Assembly: GCF_014287675.1 (NCBI RefSeq)
Contig: NZ_JACOPQ010000003.1
Location: forward strand, 186,001-250,000
Direction: 5' to 3'
From: Lawsonibacter faecis
GTDB lineage: Bacteria; Bacillota; Clostridia; Oscillospirales; Oscillospiraceae
Length of the DNA stretch: 64,000 nucleotides
The position numbers and the translations under genes were made by a program. The notes under the pieces are model-generated. The model was not told where the DNA came from. It did not search any database and saw only the letters and a program-made list of their open reading frames with translations. Positions 57,847 to 64,000 of this stretch are shown in pieces. Each line of letters starts with the position of its first letter. Within the stretch, counting starts at the first letter, position 1.

Positions 57847-59037
57847 ATGGCGGCACGCCCTACCCGCAGACCCATCCGCCGGGTGGATGTACAGGTGTCC
57901 ATCCTCACCGCCGTCATCGTCGTGGCCTCCTGCCTGTGCGTATTTGCCTTTCACTACGCCTTGACTTACAACAATATGATCGGCGCCCTGACCGGCCGGG
58001 TCTACTCTATCTACGATTACCTGGAGGACTCTCTGGACAAGCGCAGCTTCTTCCATCTGCGCTCAGCGGAGGACATGGAGTCCGGGTATTATCAGAGCAG
58101 CCGCCAGACCTTCGCCAATGTCAAGCAGGCAACCGGCGTGCGCTATCTCTATACCGCCACCCGGAACGAGGACGGAGACTTCATCTATCTGGTGGACGGG
58201 CTTCCGCTGGACGCGGAGGACTTCCGACGTCCCGGCGATCTCATCGAGCCGGATATTATCCCCGAGCTGGAGCGCGCCATGGCGGGCGAGGAGATCCTGC
58301 CCGACGCCATCAAGGACACCGAATGGGGTAAAATCTTTATCGCCTATCTCCCCATTCACTCCTCCCGCAGCGGGAATGTGGTGGGCGTGGTCGGTGTGGA
58401 GTTCGAGGCCGAGGCCCAGTACAATACCTACCGCACGCTGCGCATCATCACCCCCTGCATCATCCTGCTGGCCTGTCTTGTGTCGGTGATCTTCGCGGTC
58501 TTCTTCTTCCGGCGCATCTCCAATCCCACCTTCCGGGATCTCTCCAACACGGACCAGCTCACCCAGCTGAAAAACCGCAACGCCTTCCAGGTGGATTTGA
58601 AAAACCTCACGGCCCGGCGCAAGCTGCTGAATCTGGGCCTGCTGCTGCTGGACCTGAATAATTTGAAGGAGGTCAACGACACTCTGGGCCACGACCACGG
58701 CGATCTCTATCTCCAGACCGCGGCCTCCGCCCTCTCCCAAACCGCCCAGCACGGGGAAACTCCCTACCGCACCGGCGGCGACGAATTTGTCCTCCTCGTC
58801 CCGGACGCCACGCCTCAGCGGATGGAGGCTGTCAGTGCGCGTCTTCAAGCCCTCTTTGCGGCCCTCAAGCCCGACTGGACGGTGGACACCTCCCTCTCGA
58901 CGGGATGGGCCGTGTGCAACCCCGAAGGCGGCCTGGACTTTCAGTGCGCCTATCAGCAGGCCGACGAGCGGATGTATGAGCAGAAACGGGCCTACCACCG
59001 GGCAGCGGGCCACGACAGGCGGCAGTCCGGTGACTGA
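57847..59037 (+). CDS. Membrane-bound diguanylate cyclase
   Basis: 396 aa. One transmembrane helix near 18-40, an extracellular Cache-like sensor of about 150 residues (GVRYLYTATRNEDGDFIYLV is the typical core), a second helix near 200-222 and a GGDEF domain with intact GGDEF at 310 and LLLLDLNNLKEVNDTLGH as substrate site. It should make cyclic di-GMP when an external small molecule binds. Sits directly after the catabolic locus; organic acid sensing would fit but is inference. No HAMP or EAL domain. Confidence 0.88.
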   Translation: MAARPTRRPIRRVDVQVSILTAVIVVASCLCVFAFHYALTYNNMIGALTGRVYSIYDYLEDSLDKRSFFHLRSAEDMESGYYQSSRQTFANVKQATGVRYLYTATRNEDGDFIYLVDGLPLDAEDFRRPGDLIEPDIIPELERAMAGEEILPDAIKDTEWGKIFIAYLPIHSSRSGNVVGVVGVEFEAEAQYNTYRTLRIITPCIILLACLVSVIFAVFFFRRISNPTFRDLSNTDQLTQLKNRNAFQVDLKNLTARRKLLNLGLLLLDLNNLKEVNDTLGHDHGDLYLQTAASALSQTAQHGETPYRTGGDEFVLLVPDATPQRMEAVSARLQALFAALKPDWTVDTSLSTGWAVCNPEGGLDFQCAYQQADERMYEQKRAYHRAAGHDRRQSGD

Positions 59038-59177
59038 GACCGGAGCGGGAGGACGGCGGCGCCGTCTTCCCGCTTTTTTCTTCTTATTTCGCCGCCGCCT
59101 CTTTTTAAGGCCCCGTGATTATGATACAATTATAACAATCAGCGCTTTCCCCGGTATGCCAAGAGGAGGAGATAGCC

Positions 59178-60089
59178 GTGCGCCTGGAACAGCTGGAGTT
59201 TCTCATCGCCGTCGCCGACAGCAGGTCCATCACCCGCGCCGCCGCCAATCTGTTTATTACCCAGCCCACCCTCAGCGGCTCCATGAACAATCTGGAGAAG
59301 GAGCTGGGCTTTGCTATCTTCCGCCGGTCCCAAAAGGGGGTCTCACTGACGCCCGCCGGGGAGGAGGTCTACCGGGAGGCCAAGGAAATTCTATCCACCG
59401 TACGCGGCTGGGAGCGCTTTTCCTGCAGTCAGGAGCCGCTGGCCGGGACCCTTACCATTGCATACACCGCCGCCACCAGCGGCTTTCTCAACCGCATCAT
59501 TGAGGGCACCACCCATCTCTACCCCGATCTGCACCTCTTTTTTTACGAGTTTATGGCGCGGTCTATTTTTCAGGAGCTGGAGGAGGGAAAGTGCCAGCTG
59601 GGGATCAGCGGAATCATCCCCGCCCGGGAGGAGACCTACCGCCGGGACGCGGCAAAATTCGGCTGGACGCTGGATTTCCTGTGTGAGGACGCCTTCCATA
59701 TCATGGTCAGCACGCAAAACCCGCTCTCCCGGAAGGATATGCTGGACAAGGCCGATCTGGAGGACCTGCCCCTGGCCATGCTGCCCAAGCCCTATGAGAC
59801 GGTGTCCCAGGCCTATTTCAAGCCCTTTTTTCCCAGGGAATACCCCTGCTACCTCAGCGACCGGAACAGCATCATGCAGCTGGTGGCGGAGAACAAGGCC
59901 GCCGCAGTATTCCCCGCCCTGTCCATGCAAAACAGCTATTTTCTCAAGGAGAGCCTGGTGCGGCCCATGCTCCTGCGGGACTTCACCCTTCCCATCCGCT
60001 TCTACCTCCTCTCCCCCGCCAGGGCCGGCCTCTCCCGAACGGAGGAGGCCATTGTGGACATGATCCGCGAAATGGACTTCCTGGCCTGA
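59178..60089 (+). CDS. LysR-family transcriptional regulator
   Basis: 303 aa from a GTG at 59178 with GAGGAGGA upstream. The N-terminal helix-turn-helix is MRLEQLEFLIAVADSRSITR, AAANLFITQPTLSGSM and NNLEKELGFAIFRRSQKGV; the C-terminal part is the periplasmic-binding-like effector domain (GTLTIAYTAATSGFL, then CQLGISGII). It is transcribed alone, with a possible -10 TACAAT just upstream and a strong terminator downstream. LysR proteins usually control adjacent genes; the locus to the left is the natural candidate, though no LysR box was identified. Confidence 0.87.
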   Translation: MRLEQLEFLIAVADSRSITRAAANLFITQPTLSGSMNNLEKELGFAIFRRSQKGVSLTPAGEEVYREAKEILSTVRGWERFSCSQEPLAGTLTIAYTAATSGFLNRIIEGTTHLYPDLHLFFYEFMARSIFQELEEGKCQLGISGIIPAREETYRRDAAKFGWTLDFLCEDAFHIMVSTQNPLSRKDMLDKADLEDLPLAMLPKPYETVSQAYFKPFFPREYPCYLSDRNSIMQLVAENKAAAVFPALSMQNSYFLKESLVRPMLLRDFTLPIRFYLLSPARAGLSRTEEAIVDMIREMDFLA

Positions 60090-60100
60090 GTTCTCCATAG

Positions 60101-60142
60101 AACGCGGGACGCCCGGTGCATCTGCACCGGGCGTCCCGCGTT
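60101..60142. terminator. Bidirectional terminator between LysR and SLH genes
   Basis: A 20-bp perfect stem AACGCGGGACGCCCGGTGCA with complement and a two-base centre, between convergent genes; TTTT follows on the plus strand. Confidence 0.9.
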
Positions 60143-60169
60143 TTATCTCTGGTTTGACAGGTATTTCGC

Positions 60170-63100
60170 TTACAGGAGGGCCACAAAGCGCATCAGCATC
60201 GTGGCGACCTCCGCACGGCTTGCGGTGCCGCCGGGGTCGAGGACGCCGCCGATCTTGCCGGTCAGGATACCGTTTTTCACCGACCAGCTCATGGCCTCTT
60301 CAGCCCAGGCGCTGATGCCGGCGCTGTCGGAGAATTCCACGGCAGCCATGCCGTCGGCCCCAGTGTCCATGCCCAGCTTCTCCGCATAGCGGTAGAGCAT
60401 CACGGCCAGGGACTCGCGGGTAATCTTGCCGTCGGGATCAAAGCCGGCGCCGGTGCCGGTGACAATGCCGTTGGCGCTGGCCCAGGCCACCGCGTCGGTA
60501 TACCAGGTGCCGGCGGGTACGTCGGCGAAGGTGGCTTCACCGGCCTCAGGCTCGTTCTCCAGGCGGTAGAGCACGGTGACGAGCATGGAGCGGGTCATGG
60601 GATCGGCGGGCGCAAAGCGGTCCGCGCCGACGCCCTGGAACAGCTCACGGCTGGTGGCAAAGGCCACGGCGTTGAAGGCCCAATGGTTGGCATCCGTGTC
60701 AATGAAAATTTTTGAGTTGTCCTTGAGTTTGATAACCGAAGAACTGTTCAGGAAGAATGCCACGCCGTCGTCAGTGGTAATAGACTTCTTTACAATTTCC
60801 TCAGTACCATCCGCCTTGACAATGACAGGCACAATGCCGGGCTTCACGTTTTTCACAGGGATCACCACATCGGCGCCCTCATCGGTCTTGATTGTAATGG
60901 TATCCCCGGCGGAGACGGGTTTACCAGGCAGGGTTACGGAACCCTCAGGCTTTTTCGGAAGGGTAACCACTGTGGTACTTGTGCCGTCTTTCTTGGTTTC
61001 TATAACCACCTTGGTACCATCGGTGCCGATGGTGGTCTCAGTCGTTGTACCGGTAGTCTTGTTGGTCACCGTAGTGGTGGTAGATCCATCAGGATTCTTG
61101 GTAGTCTCGGTCGTGGTATTGCTGGACCCGCCGCCAGTAGACCCGCCGCCAACTCTCACCAACGCATTCGCTGCGGCCATCAGAGCGTCCCTGGCTGCGT
61201 CAATATCGCTCTGCATGGCAGCAGCATCCTTCAACACGGCGGCAGCGGTCTGCAGCGCACTGCGGAACGGGCCCCAGGATTCAGAGGTATAGTCGGTAAT
61301 TAAATAGTCGTTATAGGTATTATACGCCGTTCGCAGTGCACTCTTATCCGTGGGTGCGGGAGGCGTGAGCTTCAGGTTATTCAGCGCGTTGTTCAGGTCA
61401 ACATACGCCTTGGTAATCTCACTCTGTGTAGCACTGTCTTTGTCCAGAATCGTCTTGGCCTCGGTAAGGGAAGTCTGGAAAGCCGCCCAGCTCTCAGTGG
61501 TATAGCCCTCATCGGTTTTATCCTTCAAACTGTTGTATAGAGTCTCCAAGCTGAGTTTCAGCTGTGTGTCATCCGCAGTCAGCACGATGTCCTGTGCAAC
61601 CAATGCGCCGTTGCTGACCGCGACATTCTCCAGCTTGCCCTGTGTGAACCCCAGAGAGCCCGCGGTAATGGTGTAGGTGTCGGCGGGAACATTTGTGGTG
61701 TAGACGCCGTCCGTGCCGGTGATAACCCGGGACACTGCCTTACCGGCGCTGTCCTTCACCACGATTTGCGCGCCTACGACAGGCTGCCCGCTCGAGAGCA
61801 CCTTGCCGCTGAGCGTCTGAAGAGTACCTTCCAGCAGTGCTTCACCGCTGCCGGGAGTGACGCGGAAATCGCTGATGATAAAGCTGCCGGCAGAATTGCC
61901 GGTGATGCCGACATACCCGGGCGTAGTCGAAAAGCCCGTAAAGACGTATAGTTGTTGCTGCCCATCCACATAGTAGTTGACGGCGTCCCCCGAAGAATCT
62001 CCACTAAAGTAAATCCAAGAGCACTCCAATCGTCTCGTTTCCCCGGTAGTCATGGACTGCCCCTTTGACGCAGAGTAAGAATTGCTCAGTGCTCCATTTT
62101 TGTAGCTGGTATAACCCCAAGTGCCAGTTGTGCCAGTCTGCTGCATGGTAACAAAGCTTTCGCCGTCCTCCGAGCCACGAACCATCAGGCTCAGGTCCCC
62201 GCTCTTGCCCAGCGGGGTAATATCTGCGGAAATAGTGCAATTACTCAGTTTAAAGTCCTTAATTGCCAGTGCGTTGCGCACGGGGTCGTCACTGGTAAAG
62301 GTTACAAGCAGCGCACTCTTGCCGTTATACACTGTGGGGGTTACCTTTACAGTGCTGTCGTTGCTGGTGGGGACGAGCATCGAAGTGTCCCAATCCTCAA
62401 AGGAGAGCTCATAGGCGGCGGGAGAGTGCTTCACCAGAGCAATGTTCTTCTCATTCTCTCCTTCAACAAGGTCAGATATCTTCACAAACTGAAGCGTACT
62501 GCCCGGCGTGGAAATTCTGAGTTGGGTAGCCTTGGAGCTTACACCCTCCAAGGTGTACGTTCCATCCGATCCAGTAGTTACAGTAGCCCCCAAATATTGC
62601 TTGTTGTCATCCATGGCCGCAACACTTACATTTGCCGCAGGCAGACTGTCCACGGTTATCGTCCCGGTCACAATAATGTTCTTTCTGGTCAGAGCCTTAA
62701 TGGCCTCGTCCAGAGTTTGAATCGCTCCGTCCACCTGGGCCTGAGTGGCCTTCTGGTTGTTCATAACGGTTTTCGCGGCTGCGAGGGCGCTGGTAAAAGC
62801 ACCCCAATCGCCGTTATAGTCCGCCTGGAGCATGGCGTCGGCCTGGGCAATGATTTTAGCCAGCTCACCCTTCTGGGCGCCACTGACCTCAATGACCAGA
62901 TTGTCAAGGACGAAATCATAGTGGCCTGCGAAAATATCGGCGTTTGTGCCGGCGCCGGGAGTGATCGGCAGCGCATTGGTGCGGCGCAGGCCAATCCAGG
63001 TCTGGCCGGTGGGGTCGCCGACCAGGGTAAATTTACAGGTAGCCGTTGTGCCCCGCGCCTGCTTGAGCGACGAGACAACCGTGTAGTTGCTGCCGCTGTA

Positions 63101-64000
63101 CTCACCGACTCCGCTGATTACCTCGTAGTCTCCCGCAGTGCCCATCTGGTAGTCAAATGCCACGGTATAGGTGACGCCCGGCTCGAAACGGAAGTTTTGG
63201 GGAATGGTCTGGAACGTCAGATTATTTTTCCCGTTTCTGTCGCCCAGCTTGAGGGACCAGTTTCCGTCCAGCACGTCGTCGGTCTCGCGAATGTTCCAGC
63301 CCGCCGAGGTATAGGGGTCGTGCCGCTCGGACAGATGCTGGTAATTATCTTCGATGCCGCCGCTGCCGGGGCCCACCACGAAGGGGAACTCGCCCTGGGC
63401 CACATGCTCGAAGTCCTGGGTAAACTTGACGATGTTTCCCTCATCGTCATAGGTATAGTTGTCCGCCTCGGTCTCCAGGGTCCGTACGTCGTCAAAATAG
63501 GTGTTGCCCTCCCCGGCCTCACGGCTCAGGGTCAGGGTAACCCTGCCGCTTTCAGGCGCGGTAAAGAAAACAAACATATTCTGGAACTTGCTGCTGCCCG
63601 CCTCAATGGGGTGGGTCGTGTTGATGCTGTAGCCGCTGATGTAGTTAATGGCAATCGATTTCTCCGTGTAGTTGGAGGCCAGGATCCGGCCGCTCTCATC
63701 CGTTACGGTCATGGCGGCCTTGGCGTCGCTGCGGTTATCCACCGACACATAGGTCACGTATTTCTTTCCCGGCTCCAGGCTGTTGTACTCCTGGCTCACG
63801 GATACCGCGCCGGTCATCTTCAGGACGGACTGGGCGTCCTGGTTCAAATAGCGCACGGCGGTGCCCGCGCCTGTCACCGTCCAGTTATCCTCAATAGCGG
63901 CAGAGTTAAAGCCCACGTCCCGCAGGTACAGGCCGGTGCTCCACTCCACGGCGGGGGCCTGGGCAGCCGCATCGCCCTTGACGATTACATAAGGCGTCTT
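60170..64000 (-). CDS. Large SLH-anchored surface protein, partial (5' end beyond the window)
   Basis: At least 1276 aa; the frame is open to base 64000, so the N-terminus and any catalytic domain are missing. Order from the visible N-terminal side: two galactose-binding-like beta domains (FRFEPGVTYTVAFDYQMGT in the second), a FIVAR-type helical module (ADAMLQADYNGDWGAFTSAL), a carboxypeptidase-regulatory-like domain, a LamG-like region, another Cna-B-like domain, two more FIVAR modules, a Thr-rich linker and three SLH repeats (FADVPAGTWYTDAVAWASAN and similar). The C-terminal SLH trio binds secondary wall polymer. The beta domains recall C-terminal regions of GH101 mucin O-glycan hydrolases, so a mucin-active glycosidase is possible but unproven. 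Confidence 0.8.
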   Translation of the reverse strand, partial: KTPYVIVKGDAAAQAPAVEWSTGLYLRDVGFNSAAIEDNWTVTGAGTAVRYLNQDAQSVLKMTGAVSVSQEYNSLEPGKKYVTYVSVDNRSDAKAAMTVTDESGRILASNYTEKSIAINYISGYSINTTHPIEAGSSKFQNMFVFFTAPESGRVTLTLSREAGEGNTYFDDVRTLETEADNYTYDDEGNIVKFTQDFEHVAQGEFPFVVGPGSGGIEDNYQHLSERHDPYTSAGWNIRETDDVLDGNWSLKLGDRNGKNNLTFQTIPQNFRFEPGVTYTVAFDYQMGTAGDYEVISGVGEYSGSNYTVVSSLKQARGTTATCKFTLVGDPTGQTWIGLRRTNALPITPGAGTNADIFAGHYDFVLDNLVIEVSGAQKGELAKIIAQADAMLQADYNGDWGAFTSALAAAKTVMNNQKATQAQVDGAIQTLDEAIKALTRKNIIVTGTITVDSLPAANVSVAAMDDNKQYLGATVTTGSDGTYTLEGVSSKATQLRISTPGSTLQFVKISDLVEGENEKNIALVKHSPAAYELSFEDWDTSMLVPTSNDSTVKVTPTVYNGKSALLVTFTSDDPVRNALAIKDFKLSNCTISADITPLGKSGDLSLMVRGSEDGESFVTMQQTGTTGTWGYTSYKNGALSNSYSASKGQSMTTGETRRLECSWIYFSGDSSGDAVNYYVDGQQQLYVFTGFSTTPGYVGITGNSAGSFIISDFRVTPGSGEALLEGTLQTLSGKVLSSGQPVVGAQIVVKDSAGKAVSRVITGTDGVYTTNVPADTYTITAGSLGFTQGKLENVAVSNGALVAQDIVLTADDTQLKLSLETLYNSLKDKTDEGYTTESWAAFQTSLTEAKTILDKDSATQSEITKAYVDLNNALNNLKLTPPAPTDKSALRTAYNTYNDYLITDYTSESWGPFRSALQTAAAVLKDAAAMQSDIDAARDALMAAANALVRVGGGSTGGGSSNTTTETTKNPDGSTTTTVTNKTTGTTTETTIGTDGTKVVIETKKDGTSTTVVTLPKKPEGSVTLPGKPVSAGDTITIKTDEGADVVIPVKNVKPGIVPVIVKADGTEEIVKKSITTDDGVAFFLNSSSVIKLKDNSKIFIDTDANHWAFNAVAFATSRELFQGVGADRFAPADPMTRSMLVTVLYRLENEPEAGEATFADVPAGTWYTDAVAWASANGIVTGTGAGFDPDGKITRESLAVMLYRYAEKLGMDTGADGMAAVEFSDSAGISAWAEEAMSWSVKNGILTGKIGGVLDPGGTASRAEVATMLMRFVALL

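Noticed and set aside
1..64000. Prophage, insertion sequences, rRNA operon
   Set aside because: No transposase, integrase, phage structural gene or rRNA sequence was recognised on either strand.

Overview
The window reads as chromosomal DNA of a GC-rich (roughly 60-63 %) Gram-positive anaerobe of the Clostridia, most like an Oscillospiraceae gut commensal (Flavonifractor/Lawsonibacter/Intestinimonas type). This is inferred from strong GGAGG ribosome sites, a D-Ala-D-Ala carboxypeptidase of the DacF type, a phosphotransbutyrylase-butyrate kinase pair, an SLH-anchored surface protein, an extracytoplasmic FMN/FAD lipoprotein reductase and many c-di-GMP proteins. No rRNA, intact prophage, insertion sequence or CRISPR repeat array was seen.

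Layout. 1-2.3 kb: Zn-macrodomain and class M sirtuin (the end of a SirTM ADP-ribosylation operon), then a flavodoxin-like gene behind a MerR-type operator. 2.3-9 kb: an MFS/ROK pair, an ArsR/hydrolase pair, an orphan response regulator, comEA and a D-Ala-D-Ala carboxypeptidase. 9-13.5 kb: a BlaI/BlaR1-like pair whose M56 protease carries a large BNR/FG-GAP C-terminal region, and a TipA-like MerR regulator. 13.7-17.1 kb: an accessory island made of a decayed type I-C-like cas4-cas1 remnant, an AT-richer unrecognised protein with TOPRIM-like motifs, a structured tRNA-like element and two tRNA-Ala(GGC) genes. 17.2-25 kb: MarR, an NCS1 permease plus C69 peptidase operon, and a heterodimeric ABC exporter behind a probable leader-peptide attenuator. 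25.3-30.2 kb: extracellular flavoprotein reductase, HAD phosphatase, and a GntR regulator with two winged-helix domains. 30.3-37.4 kb: a four-gene phosphorelay/c-di-GMP cassette whose hybrid kinase is cut by a nonsense codon. 37.4-43 kb: MalT-like LuxR regulator, NTF2-fold protein, MFS transporter, AraC regulator. 43.2-57.7 kb: a large catabolic locus. 57.8-64 kb: a membrane diguanylate cyclase, a LysR regulator, and the C-terminal part of a giant SLH surface protein running off the right edge.

How the genes work together. The most promising system is the 43.2-57.7 kb locus: two amidohydrolase-3 paralogues, two amidohydrolase-2 paralogues, two iron alcohol dehydrogenases, a CoA-acylating aldehyde dehydrogenase, Ptb and Buk, with two MFS transporters inside and a third upstream. 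The order of chemistry (hydrolysis, alcohol to aldehyde, aldehyde to acyl-CoA, acyl-phosphate, acid plus ATP) suggests fermentation of an unidentified amide, lactone or ester. The second alcohol dehydrogenase has a near-consensus clostridial Rex operator. A second link is a 16-bp palindrome, CTATCAC-NN-GTGATAG, found only upstream of the flavoprotein reductase and of the MalT-like regulator 12 kb away, which suggests that the regulator controls the reductase. Function calls rest on reading motifs by eye; no database search was possible.
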